DNA of 64,000 nucleotides from Chryseobacterium oranimense (GCF_900129755.1 NZ_FQWT01000001.1:1054001-1118000); one strand, 5' to 3'. Shown: positions 51,742-60,473, counted from the first letter of the stretch. Numbers and translations: made by a program. Notes: generated by a model from the sequence alone, not told the origin.

Positions 51742-52782
51742 TTACTCAGTCAGTGCCGCAATGACTACTGATATTTTCTTTTTCTTCTCAAGTTGTATAT
51801 CACATTCTAAATACATTGATTTTATAAGTAAGTTTTGTCCGTTCAGGTAATATACCAGCCTGAAGTTGCCTTCATTATTCATCACCGGACTGTCTTCAAT
51901 AATCATGGAAAAAGGGGCTTTGTTGATAAAATCATAAATGTTTCTTTCATCATTCAACTTTCCTTCTCCTTCTATATTAACCAGGCCTGTCTCTCCTTTT
52001 AGCGGATCTACTTCCAGTCTTATTTTATATTTTGGCTCTACCGGATTGTCTACCACAGGAAAACTTTCTGTTATTTCCGTTTCATAATCCTGTCCGAAAC
52101 TCTGATAGGCCCCGAAAAACAATGTTCTGATGAAATAATCGTTTTTCAGATAAAGGTTCATCGCATCAGGTTCGTTGATTACTTTTTCTATCTTTTCGCA
52201 ATAGGTATCTACCGTTTCGCCGTCAAATTCTTTATACACCTCCTCTTTTACGGCAGGCCATCTTTCTTTGAATACGGAAAGATTTTCTATGTCATTAAAT
52301 TTTCCTTTCTCGTCTACGCTGATCTGTAGCGGGTATAAGACTTTTGAGGTTTTATATGCCAGAAGATCGGCTATTTCATTGACTTCTTCTTCGTTCAGAT
52401 ACAGATTGGAAGTCCTGTCTATTTCAAAAAAATGAAGCTGCTTCTCCTTTTTCAGCCAGCGTACTGACGTTTCATATTTCAGTTCGTTTTTATGATCATC
52501 ATTTTCAATAGTTATGGTTGTTCCATATCTGATGAATGAGTTTTCCGGCTGAAAGATCAGGCTGTTACCCCTTCCGAACTTTACCAACCTGCTTTTATCA
52601 GTCACCACAGTTCTCGGCAGAAAGAGCTCTTTCTGTGTTGTAAGCTCAATCAGGATCATATCTTTTACGTCGCAGTGGTTATTGTGGAATAACTTTAAAG
52701 CATTGGCGTCTATGCTGTACAGCTGGCTTATACTTTTCAAGCTTTCTCCTTTCTGGACGGTATGTATGTTAAATTTCTGCAT
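51742..52782 (-). CDS. LysM-domain protein of the T6SS island
   Basis: The 346-residue protein starts with a LysM domain (FNIHTVQKGESLKSISQLYS ... ALKLFHNNHCDVKDMILI) and has no signal peptide. The remaining 290 residues are of unknown fold with charged, beta-rich segments. ATG 52782 is preferred to the TTG two codons before. LysM proteins without signal peptides occur in T6SS loci and can link VgrG or PAAR to effectors; here it lies between the phospholipase and the PAAR-like gene, consistent with that role. Confidence 0.8.
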   Translation of the reverse strand: MQKFNIHTVQKGESLKSISQLYSIDANALKLFHNNHCDVKDMILIELTTQKELFLPRTVVTDKSRLVKFGRGNSLIFQPENSFIRYGTTITIENDDHKNELKYETSVRWLKKEKQLHFFEIDRTSNLYLNEEEVNEIADLLAYKTSKVLYPLQISVDEKGKFNDIENLSVFKERWPAVKEEVYKEFDGETVDTYCEKIEKVINEPDAMNLYLKNDYFIRTLFFGAYQSFGQDYETEITESFPVVDNPVEPKYKIRLEVDPLKGETGLVNIEGEGKLNDERNIYDFINKAPFSMIIEDSPVMNNEGNFRLVYYLNGQNLLIKSMYLECDIQLEKKKKISVVIAALTE

Positions 52783-52838
52783 AAGCAATCCGGCATCAGT
52801 ATTCTTTATCAGAATGTCTTATTTAATGTTTTGTATAT

Positions 52839-54260
52839 TTAAGCCTGATGGATCACTCTTACCCTGTCGGAGGTAGGATCCATTCCTATCCCTTCTCTTC
52901 TTGCCGACCAGTGCAGGTATTTGTTTCTAAGTGTTCTCAGGTCTTCCTGTTCTTTCATTTCTCTCTGATAGTCTGCATATTTCTGTTCCGGTATAGATGC
53001 ACCACCATAAGCAACCCTAAGATCATGATATCTTTTAAAGGTATATTGTTTTCCATCTCCCATCGCATAAGGTCTTAAACGGTTTTTCACCCTTACCAGC
53101 AATTCATCTGATGAAATGGAATAGGTTTCGTCGGTGAGTTTTTTTATTTTAAGGGGAACGGTCTTCTGCACGCCGTGCTCTGCCATAAAATGCAAGGGAA
53201 TATAGCTGTATGCTTTTTTCAGAAATTTACGCTCTCCTCTCAGTGACAGGTAAAATCCCGGGGTAATGGTAAGCTCTTCATCGGTATACCAGGCATCATT
53301 GATGAGCTGCTGCCGTAATGCTTTTAATTTTGTACTGGTGGTCCATGATGTTTCCACCTCTTCCCATATTTCCGGACCGTCTTCATAAGCTCCACCTACA
53401 TCACAGTGTACTCCGGGAAATATTTTTTCTATTCCTACGCTTACATTGGTAAGGTCGAAGTTTTCGCGGTGTTCGTTTTCTGCCACAAAATGGATAACGG
53501 TCTGTGCCCTTCCGATATCATCCAGTCCCAGTTCTGCTACGTCATTGTGGAAATTGGGTTTTGGAGAAAAGTTTTTGGAATAGGAAGAAACGGTATCGTA
53601 AATTCCCAGGAATCTTATCTTCAGGACATCGACAGTAATTCCTGCCTCCTGAAGCTTAAGTCCCAGATGTCCCCATTTTGGAAGCTCCTGACCTTCTACA
53701 GCATCTCCGTCACTGTCTGAATAGGATGTTACGGTCATCCCTTCATGGGAGACCGTTGTAGCTCTGGCTTTATATTTTGATTTTCCTATTTCGTGGGCAA
53801 AATTACGGGCAGCCGCAGCACCACGGCTGAAACCGAAAACATCAAAAGTAAGAACAGCTATTTTATCTGCTTTTTTTGAGTTTTTGATCGTTTTTACTTT
53901 TTTTACGATCTCTTCACAGCCTTTTCTTACTTTTCCTCTGATTCCGGTGGCTCCTGTTCCAAAGGCATAGCCAAGCATGGAATCTTCTTCTTTATCTTCC
54001 GTTCCTATTCCTTCTATATAGATTCCAAAATTTTTATCGTAATTATCCCATAACCGTGCTACATTACTCCAGTCATTATTATAACTGTTATTATCACTGG
54101 GTTTGCCCCCGTTTTTTTTATAGTCTGCGGTCTTGTTCCTTCTTTCTGTAGTGTTGGTTTTATTATTCAAAGTTCCGTCAAAAAATATCCCAAGAGTAAT
54201 GTCTAATACTTCCTCTTTGGATATTTCCGGTGTATAATCTCCAAATTTATTATTGTGCAT
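52839..54260 (-). CDS. Tle1-like T6SS phospholipase effector (DUF2235)
   Basis: The 473-residue protein is an alpha/beta hydrolase of the DUF2235 type: FFDGTLNN near the start, the nucleophile elbow FGFSRGAAAARNFAHE, the Asp in FLGIYDTVSSY, HFVAENEHRENF and the end motif FPGVHCDVGGAYEDG. GFSRG defines the Tle1 group of T6SS lipases, which break membrane phospholipids in target cells. No signal peptide. The preceding gene encodes a DUF2931 lipoprotein and VgrG lies two genes before, so delivery on that VgrG is likely. Confidence 0.9.
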   Translation of the reverse strand: MHNNKFGDYTPEISKEEVLDITLGIFFDGTLNNKTNTTERRNKTADYKKNGGKPSDNNSYNNDWSNVARLWDNYDKNFGIYIEGIGTEDKEEDSMLGYAFGTGATGIRGKVRKGCEEIVKKVKTIKNSKKADKIAVLTFDVFGFSRGAAAARNFAHEIGKSKYKARATTVSHEGMTVTSYSDSDGDAVEGQELPKWGHLGLKLQEAGITVDVLKIRFLGIYDTVSSYSKNFSPKPNFHNDVAELGLDDIGRAQTVIHFVAENEHRENFDLTNVSVGIEKIFPGVHCDVGGAYEDGPEIWEEVETSWTTSTKLKALRQQLINDAWYTDEELTITPGFYLSLRGERKFLKKAYSYIPLHFMAEHGVQKTVPLKIKKLTDETYSISSDELLVRVKNRLRPYAMGDGKQYTFKRYHDLRVAYGGASIPEQKYADYQREMKEQEDLRTLRNKYLHWSARREGIGMDPTSDRVRVIHQA

Positions 54261-54313
54261 GGTTCTTATTTTATTTATTGACAGATGGTTTGTAAACTTT
54301 TGACAGCCGGAAT

Positions 54314-55366
54314 CTACTCTATTTTACCAGAAAGTCTGATCTTTGCTTTCGTAACCGGCAGTTCTTCGTTTCCGCTCTTTAAGGAAAGAACAGCTCCTGT
54401 ATTATCTGCACGGACCTTAATGGTAAGGTCTATATTTTTTTCTTTTCCCAGCTTACGGAATAATTCAAATATTTCTTTCTCATCAAACGAGTCTATCCAG
54501 ACTGCATATCTGTTTTTATTTTTATCTCTCCAGTAGAAACCGCAGAATTTCGGAACAGCTCTTTTTTTATAGGTATCTGCTTTCAGGCTTTCTCCGAAAA
54601 GGTTTTCCTGCTCACCATTATAATTATTAAATCCGAAATCGATCCATTCGCTGCCCTCAGGCAAAATCACTGAAGGTTTCCAGTTATATTTTTCCCTGTA
54701 TACTTCATAAATACCCGGATCAGGATAGCCTTCTTTTTCTATTTTAGCTCTGATTTCTGGCTTAAATGTTTCATAGGACGGATCTTTCAGCATTCTGTCT
54801 GCAAAACCATCTTTCAGCATGTACTGTGCGTTTTCGTATGCCTTTTCTTTGGTAATAACAGTATCATGAGCCTGAAAGACACCTACTTCTTTCTGATTTC
54901 CCGGACCGCTGATCCATAAAACCACTCGTCCTTTGGGTGCAAGACCAACAATAAAATTGCTGTACGTGGTTTTCTTACCATTATCCTGATCTATAAAACC
55001 TTTATCAAAGAGATCTTTTATTTTTTGTTTATCCAGATCCCATTCTCCGGTATAGAATTTATTTTCCACCAGGGAATACCATGTAAATTCCAGTTTGTTG
55101 GGAATATCCATCTGGCTGGTTTCTACACTCATGGTTCCGCCTTCATTTCCCCATCCCGTATTCTGTGTACCCCAGATGGCATCAAAACCATAAGTGAAAT
55201 CGTCTGCAATGATGGCTCCCTTGTAAATTTCCATCGGGTATTCCTCCGGTGCCGAAAGGGTTCCCAGCCAGCTGTATTTCTGTTCCATTTTTTTATTTTG
55301 ACAATTGATTAATGAGAAACTACTAAGAATAAAAAGAATAAGAATTCTTACTTTACTTGTTCCCAT
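54314..55366 (-). CDS. DUF2931 lipoprotein, probable Tle1 immunity protein
   Basis: The 350-residue protein has a lipoprotein signal (SSFSLINCQN) and a domain of the DUF2931 type, recognised by WLGTLSAPEEYPMEIYKGAII and GGTMSVETS, followed by VENKFYTGEWDLDKQKI. DUF2931 genes commonly accompany DUF2235 lipase genes. A periplasmic lipoprotein next to a lipase effector is the expected form of Tle immunity. The Tle1 gene follows after 53 bp. The start overlaps the small gene upstream by 14 bases. Confidence 0.82.
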   Translation of the reverse strand: MGTSKVRILILFILSSFSLINCQNKKMEQKYSWLGTLSAPEEYPMEIYKGAIIADDFTYGFDAIWGTQNTGWGNEGGTMSVETSQMDIPNKLEFTWYSLVENKFYTGEWDLDKQKIKDLFDKGFIDQDNGKKTTYSNFIVGLAPKGRVVLWISGPGNQKEVGVFQAHDTVITKEKAYENAQYMLKDGFADRMLKDPSYETFKPEIRAKIEKEGYPDPGIYEVYREKYNWKPSVILPEGSEWIDFGFNNYNGEQENLFGESLKADTYKKRAVPKFCGFYWRDKNKNRYAVWIDSFDEKEIFELFRKLGKEKNIDLTIKVRADNTGAVLSLKSGNEELPVTKAKIRLSGKIE

Positions 55367-55523
55367 GAGACATTATTTTCTTGTTGCTTGCCAAAACAAG
55401 GTTATTTTTCTGTGCCTCTACATTAATTTTCTGAGCAATTTTTTCAACTTTTTTGCCTACACTCAGATGATAAGAGTCTGTGACTTTTATCTGTATATTT
55501 TTAGCTGTTTTGATGATGGCCAT
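55353..55523 (-). CDS. 56-residue protein between VgrG and immunity gene
   Basis: The product MAIIKTAKNIQIKVTDSYHL... is Lys-rich with a repeating pattern (IQIKV, LSVGKKVEKI, INVEAQKNNLVLAS) like the short strands of the VgrG beta-helix tail. It starts 1 base after the vgrG stop and overlaps the DUF2931 gene, so it is translated with both. A start 17 codons earlier would lie inside vgrG and is less likely. It may extend or cap the VgrG spike, or bind the effector; I know no named family. Confidence 0.6.
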   Translation of the reverse strand: MAIIKTAKNIQIKVTDSYHLSVGKKVEKIAQKINVEAQKNNLVLASNKKIMSHGNK

Positions 55524-55524
55524 A

Positions 55525-57456
55525 TCAGAAAAGTTTTGATTTTTCAGCACTGTTGAATTCCACAATCTTGCCACTCTGCATTGTCATGTTTTCAAGCTCG
55601 CTGAACATGGATATTTCTCCGGCTATTTCATTGGAGGTTTCAGACTGTCTTCTGAATTCTTTTTCCACCATTTCAGTTCTGGTATCCGAAGATTCGCGGA
55701 TATCACCGGAAGCTGTCTGTACAATATCCTTTCCTGCTGTAGAAATGATACTGTTATTGGCAGAACTGTTGATTCCTTCTCCTGCACTGATCGAAATTTC
55801 TTTTCCTGCGGTGATATTGATATTATCTCCGGCATTCAGCGTGAAGTTTTTAGGAGCTTTCATGCTTATGTTCCCTGCACCATCCATGAAGTAGATATTC
55901 CCGCTCGGATCCATGATTTTCACACTTCCTTCTTCATCATTCATTAAAATTCTGATTCCGCTTCTGGTCTGGATAGATTTCAGGTGATTGTTGACACCTC
56001 CGCCCAAGGCTACTCCACCATGGAACATTCCTCCCATTACAAAAGGCCTGTCCGGATGGCTGTGGACAAAGTTCACCATCACCTGGTCTCCCACTTCCGG
56101 AATGGCTACATATCCTCTGTTTTGTGTGATCTGATCTGTTCCGCCCGCATCAGGACTCATCATTCTGATAAAATGTGTGGTATCGCTGGTCTGCCAGTCA
56201 AACTGAACCTGTATTCTGCCTTGTCCTTCGGGATCTGTATTGGATATTACCACCGCAGTTTGCGGTTCCGCTTTAGGAATTTTATATTCCGGTCTGGGAA
56301 GAAATCCGGTATCTGCCGCAATTCCTGCAAAGCTTCCTTTATAATGACCTATAGTGTCAATCTCATGTTCAGCTTCCGTGATCATGATTCTTGTAAAATA
56401 TGAGGTTTCATTGGAGTCCTGCTTACGCATCTGAACATCTGCAATACATCCGGGATGAAGAAATGGAACCGTTGTGTTCCCTGAAATGGAAAAAACGTTC
56501 ACAGCCGCACTTCCCGAGGCACTTTTCTGCGAGTATTCCACATCCAGATGAGTGGAAGCTTTGATAGGTGCTATCTGAAGCGCAGGAGTTTTGTAAATAT
56601 TGTTATTATGCTCATAAGCTGTTTTTGCCATATCACTTACGTGCTGAATCGGTGTAGAGCCTGAAGTGAGCTTTTCATTTTTATTGCTGTTGTACCCATA
56701 AAACTGGGGTTTGGTATGGATGGCCTTCAGTTCAACTTTAATATCGTTGGCACTGCTTCCGTACGTAAGGATAATAGGTTTGTTCTGGGGCGGGAGTTTC
56801 CCGAAATGAAGTACTTCACCGTCATAAAAAAACTGTTCTCCGTAAGCTTCAGCCATTCTTGCCAGGTAATTATAGTGAGTCTCATCATACTGACTGCTGT
56901 AGATAATCTGCGAGAAATTATTGGCATCGACCCTGATATCAAAACGGCTTTTATCAATTCCCTGCTTGATAACTTCTTCTGCAATAATTCCTATATTCAC
57001 CGGCTGGCTTCCTCCAAAGCTCTGGATATGGGAAGCACCGTCCAGAAGAATGGTAGGGCTGCATCCTGTAAGCACAATATTTCCCAGGCTCATCTTTTCC
57101 TGGCTGAAAGCTACTCCGGTAATGATACCCACAAATGTTCTTTCAGGACTGTTATCTATATCTTTATAGGAAATGACTGCTGTGAGACGTTTTCCTAAGA
57201 ATTTATTGGCTTCTTCCAGCGAATGGGTCTGGCGGTCTCCCAAAGTATCATGAGCCAGGGTAAGGGTAAATTCATGATGACGCTGGGTACTTTGCTTAAG
57301 TTTAAAATGCTTATAAAATTTGATAATCTTTCCTTCTATAACCAGGGAAAGTTTTACCAGACGGTTGATACCGGCATGATGATTTTCGGACACTCCGTCT
57401 GCATTTTGTGACGGTCGAAAAGCTTTTCCGTTTGAATTTTCTGGTGTAGTAGACAT
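55525..57456 (-). CDS. vgrG: VgrG (TssI) spike protein
   Basis: The 643-residue protein has the gp27-like N-terminal part (about residues 30-360; HEFTLTLAHDTLGD ... YNYLARMAEAYGEQFFYDG), the OB/gp5 domain (NTDPEGQGRIQVQF ... GYVAIPEVGDQVMVNF), and a C-terminal beta-helix with repeats of the form NITAGKEISISAGEGI. It ends without a fused effector domain. It forms the trimeric spike of the T6SS. It follows Hcp by 158 bp, and the effector genes follow directly. Confidence 0.95.
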   Translation of the reverse strand: MSTTPENSNGKAFRPSQNADGVSENHHAGINRLVKLSLVIEGKIIKFYKHFKLKQSTQRHHEFTLTLAHDTLGDRQTHSLEEANKFLGKRLTAVISYKDIDNSPERTFVGIITGVAFSQEKMSLGNIVLTGCSPTILLDGASHIQSFGGSQPVNIGIIAEEVIKQGIDKSRFDIRVDANNFSQIIYSSQYDETHYNYLARMAEAYGEQFFYDGEVLHFGKLPPQNKPIILTYGSSANDIKVELKAIHTKPQFYGYNSNKNEKLTSGSTPIQHVSDMAKTAYEHNNNIYKTPALQIAPIKASTHLDVEYSQKSASGSAAVNVFSISGNTTVPFLHPGCIADVQMRKQDSNETSYFTRIMITEAEHEIDTIGHYKGSFAGIAADTGFLPRPEYKIPKAEPQTAVVISNTDPEGQGRIQVQFDWQTSDTTHFIRMMSPDAGGTDQITQNRGYVAIPEVGDQVMVNFVHSHPDRPFVMGGMFHGGVALGGGVNNHLKSIQTRSGIRILMNDEEGSVKIMDPSGNIYFMDGAGNISMKAPKNFTLNAGDNINITAGKEISISAGEGINSSANNSIISTAGKDIVQTASGDIRESSDTRTEMVEKEFRRQSETSNEIAGEISMFSELENMTMQSGKIVEFNSAEKSKLF

Positions 57457-57561
57457 ATTTTATAAAGTGATTTGTGTTAAAATGTGTATATTATTCATCC
57501 AATCGGGAATTTTTGAGAATAAACAAAGATTCCTTATTAGAAAATAGCGTTCACAACAGGT

Positions 57562-57588
57562 AAAAAAAGACCGTCTTGAGGGACAGTC
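57562..57588 (-). terminator. Hairpin after hcp, probable partial terminator
   Basis: GACCGTC / GACAGTC (one mismatch) with a 6-nt loop, followed on the minus strand by UUUUUUUA. It lies between hcp and vgrG, so some transcripts stop here and Hcp is made in excess, as expected for the tube protein. Confidence 0.7.
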
Positions 57589-57614
57589 TCTTTGTATTTT
57601 GTACTATTCCGGGT

Positions 57615-58019
57615 CTAGCTTAATGGCCAGAATCCGTCATATAGTGAATTTCCATAGGTAATGCTTTCTGCACTTACTACGAAGCTTACCAGCATATTGT
57701 TGCTGTCAATAGCATCAAAATCCACTTCGTGGTGGATTACGTATCCGTTTTCCCATTTCAGGGTGATCAATGTTCCCTCTTCGTGAGACTTATTGAATGT
57801 AACTTCACCGCTGGTCGGTTTATATTTACTGTTCAAAAGACTTTCCAGAATATCCGATTTTTCGGTTGCTTCAACGGTTATTTTGATCAAAGCATTAGAA
57901 GGGTCAGATGCTACACGTCCTGAAACATCGGTAGACCTTGATACGTTATAGTTAAGTTTTAACAATTTTTGTCCTTCGCCTCCATTGAATTTTAAAATTC
58001 CTCTTGAATTTCCTGCCAT
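57615..58019 (-). CDS. tssD: Hcp-like T6SS tube protein TssD
   Basis: The 134-residue protein fits the TssD family of Bacteroidota T6SS: it starts AGNSRGILKFNGGEGQKLLKLNY, has ATEKSDILESLL and GTLITLKWENGYVIHHEVDFDA, and the usual length. It forms hexameric rings of the inner tube. It is the first gene of the island, with a -7 box 52 bp upstream and a terminator-like hairpin after it. Confidence 0.9.
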   Translation of the reverse strand: MAGNSRGILKFNGGEGQKLLKLNYNVSRSTDVSGRVASDPSNALIKITVEATEKSDILESLLNSKYKPTSGEVTFNKSHEEGTLITLKWENGYVIHHEVDFDAIDSNNMLVSFVVSAESITYGNSLYDGFWPLS

Positions 58020-58070
58020 ATTCTTACATTTTAATCATTAATGATTATACGATTCTTAAAGTTTGTCTAA

Positions 58071-58078
58071 CAAAGATA
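58071..58078 (-). promoter_or_regulatory. -7 element of the hcp-vgrG island
   Basis: TATCTTTG on the minus strand is a perfect -7 match. The leader to ATG 58019 would be about 45 nt. No clear -33 TTG. Confidence 0.6.
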
Positions 58079-58196
58079 AACTTCACGCTCTAATTTAAAA
58101 AATTTTCACCTGAGAGATTTACATTTTGTAGTAATTCTACGACTTTTTTTCTACTCATCCCGGATAAGAATTAAAAAAATATAGTTTCTGCCTGGT

Positions 58197-58493
58197 CTAT
58201 AAATGAGAATGAATATAAAAGTGCTTATAATAATAGGATATGACCATAATCACCAGATTAACAGCAATCATGATCATCAGAATACCTCCATATTTCCTTT
58301 TTTTATCCAGAAAACTTATGCCTAAGGTTAAAAAAAACAGCAATAGGGTGTAGACTGCCGGATACATATGAAAAGCTTCTGAAAATCTCCCTTCAAACAC
58401 CAGCATAACCGCCCTCTGGGCACCACATCCCAGACATTCTATTCCCAGAAACTTCTTGCTGGGACAAGTGAGCATAAAGTCTTCAATTTTCAT
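58197..58493 (-). CDS. DUF2752 membrane protein
   Basis: The 98-residue protein has the DUF2752 motif (CPSKKFLGIECLGCGAQRA) near the N-terminus and two membrane segments (about residues 45-62 and 68-88). The conserved Cys and Gly residues may bind a metal or cofactor; the function is unknown. It lies 8 bp after the NamA-like gene and is co-transcribed with it. Confidence 0.87.
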   Translation of the reverse strand: MKIEDFMLTCPSKKFLGIECLGCGAQRAVMLVFEGRFSEAFHMYPAVYTLLLFFLTLGISFLDKKRKYGGILMIMIAVNLVIMVISYYYKHFYIHSHL

Positions 58494-58501
58494 TTTTTAT
58501 A

Positions 58502-59554
58502 TTACGATGAAATTTTTGCTCTTGTATATTGATGAGGAAAAAAGCAGTCAGCCTTCATTTCAAAAGAGCCCTGAACAGCAATATAAGGATTCCTTAAGAT
58601 TTCTCTCGCTATAAATATAAGGTCTGCGTCTTCTTTTTCCAATATTTCTTCGGCCTGCTCAACCTTAGTGATCAATCCCACTGCTCCGGTTCTTACTCCG
58701 GCTTCTTTTCTGACCTGGGATGAAAAAGGAACCTGATAACCGTCAAACACAGGTATTTTTGCTCCATGAATGTTGCCTCCACTTGATACATCAACCAGAT
58801 CTACGGAATGTTCTTTTAACACTTTGGCAAGTTCTGCACTGTCATCGATGTTCCAGCCGTTTTCGGCATACTCAGTACCGGAAATCCTTACAAAAAGGGC
58901 TGTATTTTCATTCAGTACCTCATTAACGGCATCAACAATTTCCACAAGAAATCGGGACCTGTTTTCAAAACTCCCTCCATATTCATCCGTTCTGATGTTG
59001 GAAAGTGGTGATAAAAACTGATGGATGAGGTACCCGTGTGCACCATGAATTTCTACAATATCGAATCCTGCCTTTACTGCTCTCCGGGCTGCGTCTTTAA
59101 AATTCTGAACCTGTTCCCGGATCTCATCAACAGTCAGTACATGGGGAATCCTTTCGGAGGGATGATAAGGAATACCGCTGGGAGCAACTGTTTCCCAGCC
59201 TTCTTCTACGGGAATCTGTATATTGTTCCAGGTGGATCCTTTTCTTCCTGCATGTGCAAGCTGAATTCCTATTTTACTTTCTGAACGGGCATGGACAAAA
59301 TCAACGATTTTTTTCAGTTCCTCTGCCTGCTGATCGTTCCAGATTCCCATACAGTGGTTGGTGATCCTTCCCTGTGGCTCTACGCCTGTAGCTTCTACCA
59401 TAATCAGTCCGGTTCCTCCTTGTGACCGGCTTCCGTAGTGTACAAAATGGAAATCATTGGCCATGCCATTTTCACAGGAATACATACACATAGGGGACAT
59501 TACCCATCTGTTTTTCAGTTCTACATTTCTAAATTTTATTGGTGTATACAGCAT
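58502..59554 (-). CDS. namA: NADPH dehydrogenase, old yellow enzyme (NamA/YqjM) type
   Basis: The 350-residue protein is an FMN TIM-barrel oxidoreductase: NRWVMSPMCMYSC at the FMN site, GIQLAHAGRKGS, DIVEIHGAHGYLIHQFLSPL (with the His pair HGAH), NRSRFLVEIV, VDVSSGG and the end IAREILRNPY. SPMCMYSC with the redox-sensitive Cys is typical of YqjM-like enzymes, which reduce activated C=C bonds such as those of enals and quinones. ATG 59554 is used; an in-frame ATG 45 bases upstream lacks homology-like sequence. First gene of a pair with a DUF2752 protein. Confidence 0.92.
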   Translation of the reverse strand: MLYTPIKFRNVELKNRWVMSPMCMYSCENGMANDFHFVHYGSRSQGGTGLIMVEATGVEPQGRITNHCMGIWNDQQAEELKKIVDFVHARSESKIGIQLAHAGRKGSTWNNIQIPVEEGWETVAPSGIPYHPSERIPHVLTVDEIREQVQNFKDAARRAVKAGFDIVEIHGAHGYLIHQFLSPLSNIRTDEYGGSFENRSRFLVEIVDAVNEVLNENTALFVRISGTEYAENGWNIDDSAELAKVLKEHSVDLVDVSSGGNIHGAKIPVFDGYQVPFSSQVRKEAGVRTGAVGLITKVEQAEEILEKEDADLIFIAREILRNPYIAVQGSFEMKADCFFPHQYTRAKISS

Positions 59555-59657
59555 TTTATTTTTTTGATTTTTCAATTTAATGGATGAATAAAAAAACATT
59601 GTTCAATTGGCGAAAAAGGAGTACTTTTAGCCCCCCTTTTTTAGTCATAACTAATAT

Positions 59658-60140
59658 ATGAAAAAAGACATACAGATCAGTTACGAGCACTTTAAAAACA
59701 GCAGCGAACTGAGCGATATAGAAAAAAAACTGTTCGAAACTGCCAAACAGGCCCGTGAAAATGCCTATGCGCCTTATTCGAACTTCCTTGTAGGATGTGC
59801 TGTTCTGCTGGAAAACGGTGAAATTTATTCGGGTAACAACCAGGAGAATGCAGCCTATCCATCGGGACTATGTGCAGAAAGAACGACTCTTTTCTGGGTG
59901 GCTGCTAATTTTCCTGATGTAAAGGTTAAGAAAATTTTTGTAGTGGGAGGACCAAAGGAATTTCATGAGAAAAACCCTCCGATTCCTCCTTGTGGAGCCT
60001 GCAGGCAAAGTTTAATAGAGTATGAAACGAAACAGAGCGAAAATATAGACCTCTACTTTTCAAGTATGAATGACGAAGTTGTGAAGGTGCATTCTATTAA
60101 AGATCTGCTGCCTTTTTATTTTGATTCATCGTTTTTATAG
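59658..60140 (+). CDS. cdd: Cytidine deaminase
   Basis: The 160-residue protein has the two zinc motifs: NAAYPSGLCAERTTLFW (CAE) and PPCGACRQSL (PCxxC), with YAPYSNFLVGCAVL before them. It deaminates cytidine and deoxycytidine for pyrimidine salvage. The length is that of the tetrameric type with a short N-terminal extension. Single gene; the 100 bp between its stop and the next promoter hold only TTTTACC/TTTTTGC words. Confidence 0.93.
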   Translation: MKKDIQISYEHFKNSSELSDIEKKLFETAKQARENAYAPYSNFLVGCAVLLENGEIYSGNNQENAAYPSGLCAERTTLFWVAANFPDVKVKKIFVVGGPKEFHEKNPPIPPCGACRQSLIEYETKQSENIDLYFSSMNDEVVKVHSIKDLLPFYFDSSFL

Positions 60141-60239
60141 GGCAAAATGGTGAGAATGCCGATTAAAGCTGATTAGACTGGTCAGCTATTTTACCTTTTT
60201 GCTCTTTTACCTTTTTGCCATTTTACTTTCCATTTTTTC
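60141..60239. repeat. Repeat-like gap with TTTTACC/TTTTTGC words
   Basis: GGCAAAATGGTGA at its start is complementary to TTTTTGCCATTTTAC near its end, and TATTTTACCTTTTTGC is followed by TCTTTTACCTTTTTGC. This is a slipped, partly palindromic sequence without coding capacity. It may form a hairpin behind cdd. Confidence 0.45.
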
Positions 60240-60244
60240 CTTTT

Positions 60245-60274
60245 TTGTGAAATACATATAAAAAGTTATCTTTG
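60245..60274 (+). promoter_or_regulatory. Promoter of the B12 uptake operon
   Basis: TTG (60245-60247) and TATCTTTG (60267-60274) with a 19-nt spacer are a full match to the -33/-7 consensus. The transcript would begin at about 60281, just in front of the riboswitch. Confidence 0.8.
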
Positions 60275-60285
60275 CAAAAATTTTG

Positions 60286-60430
60286 GTTTCCAGCATATTG
60301 GAAATAATAGGGAATTGGGTGCGATGCCCAAACTGTCCCCGCAACTGTAGATCGCAATAAGATTTTCTGCAAAAACCACTGTTCATACGGGAAGGTGCAG
60401 AAAAGCGAAAGTCAGGAGACCTGCCAGAAT
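60286..60430 (+). promoter_or_regulatory. Cobalamin (B12) riboswitch
   Basis: The conserved core of the cobalamin riboswitch is present in order: GGGAATTGGGTGCGA, GCCCAAACTGTCCCCGCAAC (the B12 box region), TGTA, then CCACTG with ACGGGAAGG, and AGTCAGGAGACCTGCC. It lies in the leader of the BtuB-like gene. With bound adenosylcobalamin it should reduce expression of the uptake genes. The last part, 60448-60466, forms a hairpin over a purine-rich GGAGG site, which suggests control of translation. Confidence 0.95.
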
Positions 60431-60447
60431 TATAACTAAAAACGCAT

Positions 60448-60466
60448 TACTTTCGGAGGAAAAGTA
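60448..60466 (+). promoter_or_regulatory. RBS-presenting hairpin before btuB
   Basis: TACTTT / AAAGTA form a short stem with CGGAGGA in the loop; GGAGG (60455-60459) is 14 bases before ATG 60474. An unusually good Shine-Dalgarno sequence for this window, located where the riboswitch could hide or expose it. Confidence 0.55.
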
Positions 60467-60473
60467 AAATAGT

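Noticed and set aside
56716..57198. 160-codon plus-strand frame opposite vgrG
   Set aside because: Antisense to the conserved gp27-like part of VgrG; no recognisable product.
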